This document shows, piece after piece, positions 1 through 8,427 of a DNA stretch of 64,000 nt (its first letter is position 1; every line of letters begins with the position of its first letter). The stretch is from Paenibacillus pectinilyticus (GTDB taxonomy: Bacteria > Bacillota > Bacilli > Paenibacillales > NBRC-103111): contig NZ_LYPC01000002.1 in assembly GCF_001700435.1 (NCBI RefSeq), positions 186,001-250,000 on the forward strand, in the 5' to 3' direction. The translations under genes were made by a program, and so were the position numbers. The notes beneath the pieces are model-generated. The model was not told where the DNA came from. It saw only the letters and a list, made by a program, of their open reading frames with translations, and did not search any database.

Positions 1-69
1 ATTGGCCGCGGTTTTAATCGCTTCCTTTAAGGCTGAAACGACACCAACATTCCCTATTCGTTGCTCCAT
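1..69 (-). CDS. 5' end of an unidentified protein (partial, runs off the window)
   Basis: An ATG at 67-69 on the minus strand is preceded by a GGGGG ribosome binding site about seven bases upstream. The frame stays open to the window edge and encodes 23 residues beginning MEQRIGNVGVVSALKEAI. This is too little sequence to name a family. It diverges from the lipoprotein gene that starts at 157. Confidence 0.6.
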   Translation of the reverse strand, partial: MEQRIGNVGVVSALKEAIKTAAN

Positions 70-94
70 GTCACAACCCCCAGTTCTTTACTTA

Positions 95-123
95 CAGACA
101 AATGAATACGAAACCCTTATAAT
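95..123 (+). promoter_or_regulatory. Putative sigma-A promoter of the lipoprotein gene
   Basis: A perfect -10 hexamer TATAAT lies at 118-123. CAGACA at 95-100, 17 bases upstream, keeps the GACA half of the -35 consensus. Transcription would start about 25 bases before the GGAAGGAG ribosome binding site of the gene at 157. Confidence 0.5.
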
Positions 124-156
124 GAAAAAGGATTATGGAAGGAGAGACAGCCCCGC

Positions 157-1122
157 ATGTCAAAAAAATGGATTACCTTAACAGCGATAACGGCAATTAG
201 CCTAGTCTCGTTGACAGCTTGTACCGATAACACCAAAGTGAAAGAAGCATTTCAACAATCCGTAAACAAACAAACAGAAATGAAGTCGTATACCTTTGAT
301 GGTAACACGACACTATCGATCAGTGATGGTTTGATGAAATCAGCCAACCCTCTTACGAACGGGTTGTTGTCTTTGATCAGAGAAAGTACAATAACTTGGA
401 AGGGGATCAGCAATGTAGACCCGCTTCAATTCCAAACTGACCTGCAGGTTACGGCCAAAGGATCAACATCCCCTATTGCCATACCAATTCTCATTAAAGA
501 TAGCAAAATGTATTTTAATATGCCAGTCTTAAATAAAACGGCTGATGAGTATTATGCGATCGATTTGCAAAAAATGAGCCAATCTTCCAGCCCATTAACA
601 GCAGACACTTTAAAGAATTCGTCTCAAGTATCTAGTACGCTAAGTAAATTGATTTTTGAAGGCATCGATGCGAAGTGGTATAAAGAATCCAAAGACCCTG
701 TGAAGTTGAGCGATGGCACCTCCGCTAAGTCGATACAGGTTGATTTAACATCGAAGAATGAGAAGGAAATCAATAAGCAATTCCAGACCAAATTACCAGA
801 ATTTGTTGATACCTTGAAATCGAACGGCTTCCTGTCCGCAGACAAAGCGGAAGTTCTTAAGAAAAATGACTTAGGCTCCCTTCAACTCAAAGCACCAAGC
901 TCCATGAAGGTTGCTATTGACGATAAAGGCTTTATTCGCGACCAAACGCTAGATATTACGTTCGCTGTAACCGTAGATGGCAAAGCCCTCGACAATCATA
1001 TCCTGCTTCATCAGACGTATGATGCGATTAATCAAGGCACGCCGTTAAGCAAGGAAGTCCCTGCTAAGGTGAAGAGCTTCGATGACATTTTGAAGTTAGT
1101 AGCACCTGCTGCCAAAAAATAG
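157..1122 (+). CDS. Secreted lipoprotein of unknown function
   Basis: The 321-residue product has a lysine-start signal peptide and a lipobox LTAC ending at Cys22, so it should be lipidated and held on the outer face of the cytoplasmic membrane. The mature part starts with a short helix followed by alternating beta-strand-like segments (for example around MKSYTFDGNTTLSI). This resembles the LolA/LppX-like fold of many Firmicute lipoproteins; that resemblance is inference from the pattern, not a match I can prove. A GGAAGGAG ribosome binding site precedes the ATG. A strong terminator follows at 1133-1168, so the gene is probably transcribed alone. No catalytic motif is visible. Confidence 0.8.
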   Translation: MSKKWITLTAITAISLVSLTACTDNTKVKEAFQQSVNKQTEMKSYTFDGNTTLSISDGLMKSANPLTNGLLSLIRESTITWKGISNVDPLQFQTDLQVTAKGSTSPIAIPILIKDSKMYFNMPVLNKTADEYYAIDLQKMSQSSSPLTADTLKNSSQVSSTLSKLIFEGIDAKWYKESKDPVKLSDGTSAKSIQVDLTSKNEKEINKQFQTKLPEFVDTLKSNGFLSADKAEVLKKNDLGSLQLKAPSSMKVAIDDKGFIRDQTLDITFAVTVDGKALDNHILLHQTYDAINQGTPLSKEVPAKVKSFDDILKLVAPAAKK

Positions 1123-1132
1123 ATGTAGGGTG

Positions 1133-1168
1133 AAATACTTACCTTTCCCCAAAGGTAAGTATTTTTTT
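1133..1168 (+). terminator. Rho-independent terminator after the lipoprotein gene
   Basis: AAATACTTACCTTT (1133-1146) and AAAGGTAAGTATTT (1151-1164) form a 14-bp perfect stem with a four-base loop, followed by a T run. Confidence 0.9.
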
Positions 1169-1222
1169 GTGCTTCATTTAATAGAAATATGATAATCTAT
1201 TCATAGGGGGAGAATACCATCA

Positions 1223-2317
1223 ATGAAATCTAAAAAACTCACAGCGATGCTGTTGTCTATTGTTATGCTAACGCAGCTCACATTGCCGTATACAGCAGTT
1301 TCGGCCGAAGAGACCGGCACGGCACAAGACGAAGCGAAAGAGCTAGTCCAAAAAGGACTCACCATTTTTGAAATCGATAAAGAAGTCGCTCGCTTAAATG
1401 ATCAGGATGCCAAAATCGGCGAACAAATCAAGCAGAACGAGCAAGATATAGCGAAGCAAAGCGGAAATGTCGATACCACTCGCAAGCACGCCGGCAAAGT
1501 ATTACGCGCTTATTATACAGGAGATCGGGATTCGATCTGGATGCTGCTATTCGCTGCCAGCTCCTTCACCGACGCGCTTCGAATGTTTGAATACCTGCAA
1601 ATGATTATCACCAATGATCATCGATCTTTGGCGATGTTTACGGATTCCTTTCAGAAGTTGAAGAAACTACAAACCGTGTTAGCTGACTCGCGAACTCAAC
1701 TTCAGACGACCAAGGATAAACTGCTTCAACAACGCGAAAGACTCGTTAAACTTCAAGAAGATTTGGACAAACAACTCGCGATCAGTACGCAAGCCGCGGC
1801 GATCACAGCGCAAATCAAGAGCTTGAATGATCAATGGAAACAAGATGGCTTGCCGTTAGCGAGGGATTACTTAGATAATTTGTCCACGGCTTTCCGGGCG
1901 CTACCAGATTTTCTAATGGCTGGTAAATATATTAGCGTCACTTCCAATACGCCAGTTGTCAATCTGACCGACACCGATTTCAACGCGTATCTTCACTCCA
2001 AAAGCGATCTTCTCCAAACATTGAATTTCGAATTCAAGGATGGCGCTATGATTGCTACAGGCAAAAAAGGTGACCTGCAGATTTCCATATACGGGAACTT
2101 CGTTCTGCTTACGAATGCAGATAATATGAATGAGGTGCGGTTTGTCGTAGACAATCTGGAATTTAACGGCTTCAAGCTGCCTGATACGACAATTGCTGAC
2201 TTTTCGAAAGATTTTCAGCTAGGCTTCGTCCCGAAAAAAGTAGCAAGTTATCTCGATGTGCTTAGTGTAGAGACCAAAAAAGGTGTAGCAGTTGTGAAAC
2301 TCAAAATATCTCTGTAA
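1223..2317 (+). CDS. Secreted PcsB/EnvC-like coiled-coil protein without a hydrolase domain
   Basis: The 364-residue protein starts with a Sec signal peptide (hydrophobic core about residues 7-25, Ala-rich cleavage site near AVSA). A long coiled coil covers roughly residues 35-205. Its middle contains an LRAYYTGD...LLFAASSFTDALRMFEYLQ-type stretch, the pattern seen in the FtsX-interacting coiled coils of PcsB/EnvC peptidoglycan hydrolase regulators. The C-terminal 140 residues are predicted mostly beta and carry no CHAP, NlpC/P60 or M23 catalytic motif, so the protein may be a regulator or adaptor. That role is inference. An AGGGGGAG ribosome binding site precedes the ATG. The gene follows the lipoprotein terminator and lies 43 bases upstream of the next gene. 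Confidence 0.7.
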   Translation: MKSKKLTAMLLSIVMLTQLTLPYTAVSAEETGTAQDEAKELVQKGLTIFEIDKEVARLNDQDAKIGEQIKQNEQDIAKQSGNVDTTRKHAGKVLRAYYTGDRDSIWMLLFAASSFTDALRMFEYLQMIITNDHRSLAMFTDSFQKLKKLQTVLADSRTQLQTTKDKLLQQRERLVKLQEDLDKQLAISTQAAAITAQIKSLNDQWKQDGLPLARDYLDNLSTAFRALPDFLMAGKYISVTSNTPVVNLTDTDFNAYLHSKSDLLQTLNFEFKDGAMIATGKKGDLQISIYGNFVLLTNADNMNEVRFVVDNLEFNGFKLPDTTIADFSKDFQLGFVPKKVASYLDVLSVETKKGVAVVKLKISL

Positions 2318-2360
2318 ACTACTAGTACAGATAATCAAGATAAAGTGAGGACTAACAGCG

Positions 2361-2849
2361 ATGGAATCTAAAATTGGTCTTATGATGGACCTGCCTGACG
2401 GGAAAATCCCCGGCTTTTACGCTCAAATTATCAAAGCACTTGCCGATAAAGTCGAGCTATTCGACCGTGACAAAGAAATGCTAATTGTCAGCAATGAAGA
2501 GCAGCGACGTGCTGCTCTCGAGGTAATGGTGCATTTTAACATTGAAACCACGCCGATGGCGCTTCGTTTGCTCCAAGAGGATGCCGAATTGACCGATTTG
2601 TTCAGTGATTATGGCTTTACTAGCCGCGCCGAACATCATTATCTGTATGACAAAATCGTCACCTCCTTCCGATTCACGACGGACAGCCCTCCTGTTGAGG
2701 TCGATCAAGCTGCGCTTCAAGTGGAAGAACACCTCATCGCGCAGTACAAGGATCTGGATAATCGAGATGTGTACGTTGTTGATCGACAGCTCGAGGAACT
2801 CATGTTTGGCATTGCCAAAGCCTATCGATGTAAGATCGAAGTGCAATGA
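2361..2849 (+). CDS. Conserved-looking cytosolic protein of unknown function
   Basis: This 162-residue acidic protein has no signal peptide or membrane segment. It starts at an ATG with a GTGAGG ribosome binding site. The sequence looks like a compact alpha/beta domain. It sits next to a YlaK-type PIN-PhoH gene, where Bacillus carries ylaL, so it could be a ylaL-position gene, but I do not recognise the sequence well enough to name it. It probably shares a transcript with the secreted coiled-coil gene and converges on phoH through a bidirectional terminator. Confidence 0.7.
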   Translation: MESKIGLMMDLPDGKIPGFYAQIIKALADKVELFDRDKEMLIVSNEEQRRAALEVMVHFNIETTPMALRLLQEDAELTDLFSDYGFTSRAEHHYLYDKIVTSFRFTTDSPPVEVDQAALQVEEHLIAQYKDLDNRDVYVVDRQLEELMFGIAKAYRCKIEVQ

Positions 2850-2850
2850 A

Positions 2851-2886
2851 AAAAGCCCACATCGTCGGATGTGGGCTTTTCTTTCT
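2851..2886. terminator. Bidirectional terminator between convergent genes
   Basis: AAAAGCCCACATC (2851-2863) and GATGTGGGCTTTT (2868-2880) form a perfect 13-bp stem with a GTCG loop. T-rich tracts follow on both strands, so it can end both the plus-strand unit and the PIN-PhoH gene. Confidence 0.9.
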
Positions 2887-2890
2887 TTTT

Positions 2891-4222
2891 TTAAAGCAAA
2901 TCTGCCGCCAATTGTGCCAGATGAGAACGCTCACCGCGCTCTAACGTGATGTGTCCGCTAATCCCTTCCTGTTTGAAGCGCTCTACCACGTACGTAAGGC
3001 CGTTACTAGAGGCATCCAGGTATGGATGGTCGATTTGATCAGGATCGCCTAAGAGGACGATCTTACTGCCTTCTCCCACACGTGAGACAATCGTCTTGAC
3101 TTCGTGCTTCGATAAGTTCTGTGCTTCATCAATGATAATAAATTGACCAGGAATGGACCGTCCACGAATATACGTCAACGCCTCTACTTGAATACTACCT
3201 AAACCAGCAAGTATTTTTTCAATATCGCCTGGTTTTTTGGTATCAAACAAATACTCCAAATTATCATAGATCGGCTGCATCCAAGGACGCAACTTTTCAT
3301 CTTTTTCACCAGGCAGGTAACCGATATCCTTGCCCATCGGAACAACTGGACGAGCAATCAACAGCTTCTTGTACTTGCGATCATCCTCAATTTTCATGAG
3401 CCCCGCAGCTAACGTAAGCAGCGTTTTACCTGTTCCCGCTTTCCCTGTCAGGGTGACGAGCGGGATATCGTCATTGAGCAGAAGCTCAAGAGCCATTCGC
3501 TGCTGCGCATTCCGCGCTGCAATTCCCCAGATGGGATCATTACTCATGTAAAGCGGCTCAAGCTTTTTGGCGTCCGGTGTGACTTTGAGCAGAGCAGATT
3601 TGGAAGAGCCTAGCTCATCCCGCAAAATGACAAATTCATGCGGGTGCAGCATGTAGCCCAAATTCAGTGAAGTCACGGTCAAGAAGCGGTACGAGTAAAA
3701 CTCATCAATGACCGATGGATGCACGAAAAGCGTGATATACCCCGTATACATATCGGTTTGAGCTACTATCCGATCCGTTAAATAATCCTGCGCCGGAATA
3801 CCAAGGACATCCGCCTTAATCCGAACAAGCGTATCTTTACTTACGATCACGACGGGTCTGGCGATATCATTTTCTTGCTCTTCTAAATGGTAGTTAAGCG
3901 CAACCGCAAGAATGCGATTATCATTCGTTAATTCAGCAAACGTATCTTGCAATTTCGCAAAACTGCGATGGTTAAGCTCCACTTTGATACTGCCGCCATG
4001 GCCAAGTGTAATGCCATCGGATAAGTTGCCTTTGGCTCTTAATCCGTCTAGCAATCTCGAAACATGTCTGGCATTGCGACCGATTTCATCCGCATTTCGT
4101 TTCTTCGAATCGATTTCCTCCAACACCACGGCGGGTATGACTACTTCATTATCTTCGAATGCGAATAGGGCATTAGGGTCCTGAAGCAGTACATTGGTAT
4201 CCAACACGTAAATTTTTTTCAT
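2891..4222 (-). CDS. ylaK: PIN-PhoH fusion ATPase (YlaK/PhoH2 type)
   Basis: The 443-residue protein joins an N-terminal PIN nuclease-like domain (begins MKKIYVLDTNVLLQDP; acidic residues continue through LEEIDSKK) to a C-terminal PhoH ATPase. The ATPase has a Walker A GKAGTGKT near residue 260 and a Walker B IIIDEAQN. PhoH2 proteins of this architecture are RNA helicase/ribonucleases in characterised cases. The start at 4222 follows a GGGAGGGG ribosome binding site; an upstream in-frame ATG at 4270 has none. The gene is divergent from the spore-type lipoprotein gene, as ylaK and ylaJ are neighbours in Bacillus. A second, PIN-less PhoH gene lies at 34617-35582. Confidence 0.9.
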   Translation of the reverse strand: MKKIYVLDTNVLLQDPNALFAFEDNEVVIPAVVLEEIDSKKRNADEIGRNARHVSRLLDGLRAKGNLSDGITLGHGGSIKVELNHRSFAKLQDTFAELTNDNRILAVALNYHLEEQENDIARPVVIVSKDTLVRIKADVLGIPAQDYLTDRIVAQTDMYTGYITLFVHPSVIDEFYSYRFLTVTSLNLGYMLHPHEFVILRDELGSSKSALLKVTPDAKKLEPLYMSNDPIWGIAARNAQQRMALELLLNDDIPLVTLTGKAGTGKTLLTLAAGLMKIEDDRKYKKLLIARPVVPMGKDIGYLPGEKDEKLRPWMQPIYDNLEYLFDTKKPGDIEKILAGLGSIQVEALTYIRGRSIPGQFIIIDEAQNLSKHEVKTIVSRVGEGSKIVLLGDPDQIDHPYLDASSNGLTYVVERFKQEGISGHITLERGERSHLAQLAADLL

Positions 4223-4335
4223 TGGTGTGTCCCCTCCCAGATTTGGCGTTAGATCATTGGTTATATTCATACATACAACCTAACTGTGCAGGACAAACTA
4301 AACGCGAGATTCAAGGAAAGAAGGGAACGATTCTG

Positions 4336-4884
4336 GTGAGACTAATATGCGTATGTGCACTGATACTTACCCTCGCGGTAGGCTGCAGTCAAGCGCCGAA
4401 AAGTGGTGCCCCCTCTCAAGATACGAATCAAAAACAAGTAAAAGTTCAACAAATTGCTCCGCAAAAGCTTGAAATCAAAGATTCGAAGGCAGTTGCAGCG
4501 CATTTGGAAAACCTAGCAATGGGTATCCCGTTAGTAGAGAGCGCTCACTGCGTTGTCTTCGGCAATACAGCTGTTCTCGGCATTAACATTAAGAAAGACC
4601 TAGATCGTTCTAAAGTAGGTACCGTCAAGTACTCGGTAGCTGAGGCACTCAAGAAGGATCCGTACGGTGTTAATGCGATCGTGACGGCTGACATGGATTT
4701 AGATCAACGCTTACGCAATATCCGGGATAACATCAAGGCAGGAAGACCGGTCACAGGCTTTGCAGAACAAATGGCTGATATTGTAGGTCGAGTCATGCCT
4801 CAGCTGCCACGTGATATTCGCAATGATCAAGATATAGATAACGCCGGCCCCAATGGCAACAGTCCACAGGTTCCAGCCCGATAA
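4336..4884 (+). CDS. ylaJ: YhcN/YlaJ-family sporulation lipoprotein
   Basis: Starting at GTG 4336 (upstream AAGGGAA ribosome binding site), the 182-residue product begins with a short hydrophobic signal and a lipobox AVGC. The mature part contains the YhcN/YlaJ-type central domain: HCVVFGNTAVLGINI, then a V-EALK-DP-VNAIVTADMD segment. Family members are spore-membrane lipoproteins. The longer open frame back to 4222 would put about 38 hydrophilic residues before the signal and overlap the divergent phoH start, so I prefer 4336. The C-terminal 20 residues are Asn/Pro rich. A terminator follows at once. Confidence 0.8.
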   Translation: MRLICVCALILTLAVGCSQAPKSGAPSQDTNQKQVKVQQIAPQKLEIKDSKAVAAHLENLAMGIPLVESAHCVVFGNTAVLGINIKKDLDRSKVGTVKYSVAEALKKDPYGVNAIVTADMDLDQRLRNIRDNIKAGRPVTGFAEQMADIVGRVMPQLPRDIRNDQDIDNAGPNGNSPQVPAR

Positions 4885-4898
4885 ATCGCTGAAGATGA

Positions 4899-4937
4899 CA
4901 AAAAGCCTGACTGCAGACGCAGATCTAGGCTTTTTTT
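4899..4937. terminator. Terminator overlapping the end of a small convergent gene
   Basis: AAAAAGCCT and AGGCTTTTTTT flank an inner CTGC/GCAG pairing, giving a hairpin with a T run on the plus strand after ylaJ. The 47-residue minus-strand gene ends inside its right arm (stop at 4925-4927), so the hairpin may serve both. Confidence 0.8.
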
Positions 4938-5068
4938 ATCGCATCAAAAACTCGGCCGAGTGAAAAGAGGTTGTCTCGGCTCTCACAAGCTTTTGCATAT
5001 TCAGCTTTAATTAACAGTTCGGCGCTATCCAACCATTGCTTCATTGTAGCAGTTAGGTGTTCAGCCAT
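4925..5068 (-). CDS. Small 47-residue protein of unknown function
   Basis: An ATG at 5068 with a perfect AGGAGG about ten bases upstream opens a 47-codon frame beginning MAEHLTATMKQWLDSAELL and ending ...VFDAIKKA. The composition suggests an amphipathic helix bundle of soluble type; Ala, Leu and Glu are frequent. The ribosome binding site, ordinary codon use and a stop placed inside the shared terminator support it as a real gene. I do not recognise a family. Confidence 0.65.
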   Translation of the reverse strand: MAEHLTATMKQWLDSAELLIKAEYAKACESRDNLFSLGRVFDAIKKA

Positions 5069-5256
5069 ATCGTTTGCGCCTCCTACTAGGTGGTTGAAAA
5101 CGCTCCTTACACTTACAGTATAGCATAGCTAGTGCCAAGCGTTCCACCATTATGTATCTATTTTCAGATAGGCTGAGTACTCCTTTTTCACCCAGATATA
5201 CATTAGTGTACGTTCATTAACGCAACTTATGTCCGTCAATTCACAGCGTTAAACCG

Positions 5257-5538
5257 CTATTGATTGTTGTAAATAGGGTTGGAGTTGATATCATCTAACA
5301 GCTTCTCTGCGCTCTCACGATCAAAGTGATGTCGATGATACTCTCCCTCATGTTCATAACCAATCCAAATCTTCATGTCGTCTGATTCTGGCAGAATAGT
5401 AAGATTACTGACTCCATGATCTTCACGAAGGATGAGTGCAAAGAAATCAAGTGTCTCCTTGGCCGCTTCATCCTCAGGTCTTGCTTCTGAAACGATATGC
5501 ATTTGCAGCCAATTGAAGAAAGCATCGCCAAGCTTCAT
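5257..5538 (-). CDS. Small acidic protein of unknown function
   Basis: This 93-residue protein begins MKLGDAFFNWLQMHIVSEAR and has an acidic centre rich in Asp/Glu and His (EHEGEYHRHHFDRE). There is no signal peptide or membrane segment. Its ATG lies one base after the stop of the 145-residue gene upstream, so the two are almost certainly co-transcribed and translationally coupled. It does not resemble Bacillus YlaN despite the yla-type neighbourhood. The 190 bp downstream (5069-5256) contain nothing I can identify. Confidence 0.75.
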   Translation of the reverse strand: MKLGDAFFNWLQMHIVSEARPEDEAAKETLDFFALILREDHGVSNLTILPESDDMKIWIGYEHEGEYHRHHFDRESAEKLLDDINSNPIYNNQ

Positions 5539-5539
5539 G

Positions 5540-5977
5540 TCAACATCCGTCCTCTCTTAATAGCACAATGTCATAACCAGCTTCTAACCACTCGCGCCAC
5601 TGTTTCAGCCAACCTTTAGGAGGACCTTCTAATGAACCCGCTTCTTCCTCCATGACTGACAACAGTAAACCGGCCTCTTGGTTAGTCAACAAACGATCGA
5701 GGAACGCTTCTGCGCAATGCGATAGATGTAAAGGCTCACCATTAAATACGAGATCCTCTTCAAGCGTTAGATCTAATTCTACGAGCTCTGAACCACATAC
5801 ATCTTCATCGTCACTCAGAAGCAGACTTGCTTTAAACATCGGGAGTAATCGCGGATGCTGATGGGCCGCCATTTGGCGGAAAGCTTCAAAATCCGAAGCA
5901 GCAGGAATATCCATACGCGCGGCACCTAAGGTCAAAGGCGAATAACTTACGATGGGCGTTAACCAATATCGAGTCAT
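5540..5977 (-). CDS. Cytosolic protein of unknown function, coupled to the 93-residue gene
   Basis: From ATG 5977 (GAGGAG ribosome binding site ten bases upstream) the gene encodes 145 residues starting MTRYWLTPIVSYSPLTLG. The ten residues before the stop read DIVLLREDGC. Two Trp-rich helices lie near the C terminus (GWLKQWREWLEAGYDIV). I see no enzyme motif. An upstream GTG at 5995 would overlap the ribosome binding site. The gene sits between ylaH-like and the 93-residue gene on the same strand. Confidence 0.75.
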   Translation of the reverse strand: MTRYWLTPIVSYSPLTLGAARMDIPAASDFEAFRQMAAHQHPRLLPMFKASLLLSDDEDVCGSELVELDLTLEEDLVFNGEPLHLSHCAEAFLDRLLTNQEAGLLLSVMEEEAGSLEGPPKGWLKQWREWLEAGYDIVLLREDGC

Positions 5978-5999
5978 AAGGCAAGGGCTCCTCACTCAA

Positions 6000-6308
6000 T
6001 TAAGTCGGTCTTTTACCGCTTCTTTTTTCCATAAAATATCGAATTCTCACCATAAACATCATCGCGATCGCAACCGTTAAGCAGAGTACAATGGGCAATC
6101 CGACAATTTGAAAGACGAGCAGCATCACAGACCCGATGGCAAGCAGCACATAAATGAGTGCCGTCTTGAGGACAGGCAACTTACGTGTGCGGAACACTTT
6201 ATTATACACATAGGACATGAAAACAAAGATTAAGAGATACGTGATTAAGAGGTGATTGGCGAACCATTCATTCAAGGCAGTCAACGAACATACACTCCAT
6301 TTCATCAA
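6000..6308 (-). CDS. ylaH: YlaH-like small membrane protein
   Basis: The 102-residue protein has three predicted membrane segments (about residues 18-36, 49-68 and 71-88). Its NKVFRTRKLPVLKTALIYVLLAIG core is the pattern of YlaH, which lies beside typA in Bacillus as well. Function is unknown in the family. It follows typA on the same strand but a terminator at 6364-6406 separates the two. Confidence 0.75.
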   Translation of the reverse strand: MMKWSVCSLTALNEWFANHLLITYLLIFVFMSYVYNKVFRTRKLPVLKTALIYVLLAIGSVMLLVFQIVGLPIVLCLTVAIAMMFMVRIRYFMEKRSGKRPT

Positions 6309-6363
6309 TAAGTTAATAATTATACAAGCAACTATTCCCCATTATCCCTTAAAACGACAAAGA

Positions 6364-6406
6364 AATAAAGGGAAATGCGGCGTGATAGCCGACATTTCCC
6401 TTTATT
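6364..6406 (-). terminator. Terminator of typA
   Basis: AATAAAGGGAAATG and CATTTCCCTTTATT enclose a further CGGC/GCCG stem, giving a long hairpin just after the typA stop. It is followed on the minus strand by TTTCTTTG and later TTTT. Confidence 0.8.
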
Positions 6407-6421
6407 CGAACACTTTGTGAA

Positions 6422-8263
6422 TTAAACGTTAGCTTCCGCCGTTTTGCGGTGCTTCTCAGCACGCTCGCGCTCGCTCTTGTTCAAAATCTTTTTACGGATA
6501 CGAACAGATTTCGGAGTGATTTCGCAATACTCGTCATCATTCAAATACTCAAGCGCTTGCTCCAAGGAGTACGAGCGAGGAGTTTTCATTTTTACTGTTT
6601 CTTCTTTATTCGCGGAACGGATGTTATTAACCGCTTTTTCTTTACAGATGTTAACGATAATATCATTGTCACGTGTGTGCTCACCAACAACCATACCTTC
6701 GTAAACTTCTGTTTGTGGATGCACGAACAAGATACCGCGATCTTCTACAGAAAGAATTCCGTAAAGTGTGGATACACCGGATTCACTGGAAACCAGTACG
6801 CCTTCGTGACGTCCGCCAACGCCAGCTCCTTGGTAAGGACCATAGCTGTCGAACGCATGGTTCATAATTCCGTAACCGCGTGTCAGTGTCAGGAAGTTCG
6901 TTCTGTAACCGATCAAACCGCGTGCTGGGATTTTGAACTCTAGACGAACGTTACCACTGCCGTTATTAATCATGTTGACCATTTCGGCTTTACGAGAACC
7001 TAAGCTCTCCATTACGGAACCCATACTGTCTTCAGGAACATCGATGATCAAATGCTCGATTGGCTCCATTTTTTGTCCGTCGATTTGACGAATGATAACT
7101 TCCGGTTTGGAAACTTGCAATTCAAAGCCTTCACGGCGCATGTTTTCGATCAGAATACCTAAGTGAAGCTCACCGCGGCCTGATACAACGAATGCATCCG
7201 GGCTGTCTGTATCTTCAACGCGCAAGGAAACATCTGTTTCAAGCTCTTTGTATAGACGCTCACGGATTTTACGGGAAGTCACCCATTTACCTTCGCGGCC
7301 TGCGAATGGTGAGTTATTCACGATAAATGTCATTTGAAGCGTTGGCTCATCGATTTTCAAAACTGGCAAAGCTTCTGGGTTCGCAGGATCTGCAACCGTT
7401 TCACCAATGTTAATATCTTTGATCCCTGCAATGGCAATGATGTCCCCTGCAGCTGCTTCTTCGATTTCAATACGTTTCAAGCCACTGAAGCCGAAAAGTT
7501 TTTCGATTCTAGCTTGTTTTTGTCCGCCTTCACGTGTCATAACCGTAACTGTTTGACCTTGACGGATTTTACCACGGTTCACACGGCCTACACCGATACG
7601 ACCCAAGTACTCATTGTAATCCATCAATGTAACTAGGAACTGAAGCGGTTGTTCAACATCTTCTGTTGGAGCTGGGATGTGCTGAACAACTGTTTCATAA
7701 ATTGCTTCCATGTTATCATCTTGTTTCTCTGGATCAAGACTTGAAGTTCCTTGCAATGCAGAAGCATATACAACGTGGAAATCAAGTTGCTCGTCAGTTG
7801 CGCCAAGCTCGATGAACAAGTCAAGAACTTCATCAACAACTTCTTGTGGACGCGCATTTGGACGGTCAATTTTGTTCACGACAACTACTGGAGAAAGGTT
7901 GCTCTCAAGTGCTTTACGCAGAACGAATTTCGTTTGTGGCATTGTACCTTCGAAAGCATCAACTACCAGCAATACGCCGTCTACCATTTTCATGATACGT
8001 TCAACTTCTCCGCCGAAGTCAGCATGCCCAGGTGTATCTACAATGTTAATCAAGTAATCTTTATAGTTAATCGCTGTATTTTTCGCAAGAATGGTAATAC
8101 CGCGTTCTCTCTCTAGATCGTTAGAATCCATTGCTCTTTCTTGAACAGCCTCGTTATCACGAAATGTTCCGGATTGTTGAAGCAATTTATCTACGAGTGT
8201 TGTTTTGCCGTGGTCAACGTGTGCGATAATCGCGATGTTGCGAATCTTGTCTCTTGCATGCAT
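6422..8263 (-). CDS. typA: Translational GTPase TypA/BipA
   Basis: This ribosome-binding GTPase has 613 residues, the usual family length. The G domain holds [15 protein letters not shown] (G1), [18 protein letters not shown] (G3) and NKIDRPNAR (G4), followed by EF-Tu-like domain II, EF-G domains III and V, and the BipA-specific C-terminal domain ([19 protein letters not shown]...). TypA helps 50S assembly and growth under stress and cold. I chose ATG 8263 because GAGAGGG lies ten bases upstream; the in-frame TTG at 8272 is too close to that site. It has its own promoter and an 80-base leader with a strong hairpin. Confidence 0.97.
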   Translation of the reverse strand: MHARDKIRNIAIIAHVDHGKTTLVDKLLQQSGTFRDNEAVQERAMDSNDLERERGITILAKNTAINYKDYLINIVDTPGHADFGGEVERIMKMVDGVLLVVDAFEGTMPQTKFVLRKALESNLSPVVVVNKIDRPNARPQEVVDEVLDLFIELGATDEQLDFHVVYASALQGTSSLDPEKQDDNMEAIYETVVQHIPAPTEDVEQPLQFLVTLMDYNEYLGRIGVGRVNRGKIRQGQTVTVMTREGGQKQARIEKLFGFSGLKRIEIEEAAAGDIIAIAGIKDINIGETVADPANPEALPVLKIDEPTLQMTFIVNNSPFAGREGKWVTSRKIRERLYKELETDVSLRVEDTDSPDAFVVSGRGELHLGILIENMRREGFELQVSKPEVIIRQIDGQKMEPIEHLIIDVPEDSMGSVMESLGSRKAEMVNMINNGSGNVRLEFKIPARGLIGYRTNFLTLTRGYGIMNHAFDSYGPYQGAGVGGRHEGVLVSSESGVSTLYGILSVEDRGILFVHPQTEVYEGMVVGEHTRDNDIIVNICKEKAVNNIRSANKEETVKMKTPRSYSLEQALEYLNDDEYCEITPKSVRIRKKILNKSERERAEKHRKTAEANV

Positions 8264-8304
8264 GAATGTCAAACCCTCTCTACCCTATAATTTTCGTCTC
8301 TGTT

Positions 8305-8340
8305 CATAAAACAAGCGTCGGACATAAGCGCCGACGCTTG
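8305..8340 (-). terminator. Hairpin plus T run in the typA leader (attenuator or terminator of the upstream gene)
   Basis: On the minus strand, CAAGCGTCGG and CCGACGCTTG form a 10-bp perfect stem, followed by TTTTAT. It follows the small membrane gene ending at 8428 but also lies within the first 40 bases of the transcript expected from the typA promoter at 8353-8381. Confidence 0.7.
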
Positions 8341-8352
8341 ACATTTACCCTT

Positions 8353-8381
8353 AGTATACGCAGTTTCTCGACATTATGCAA
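8353..8381 (-). promoter_or_regulatory. Putative sigma-A promoter of typA
   Basis: On the minus strand, TTGCAT (8376-8381) and TATACT (8353-8358) are separated by exactly 17 bases. The predicted start is near 8346, about 80 bases upstream of the typA ATG and just before the hairpin at 8312-8340. Confidence 0.65.
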
Positions 8382-8427
8382 GATAAAAGGCGCATAAAAC
8401 AAAACTTTTCACTGGAAAGAGGCGCGA

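Noticed and set aside
6449-8116. Many plus-strand frames antisense to typA
   Set aside because: They are antisense shadows of a strongly conserved coding gene.
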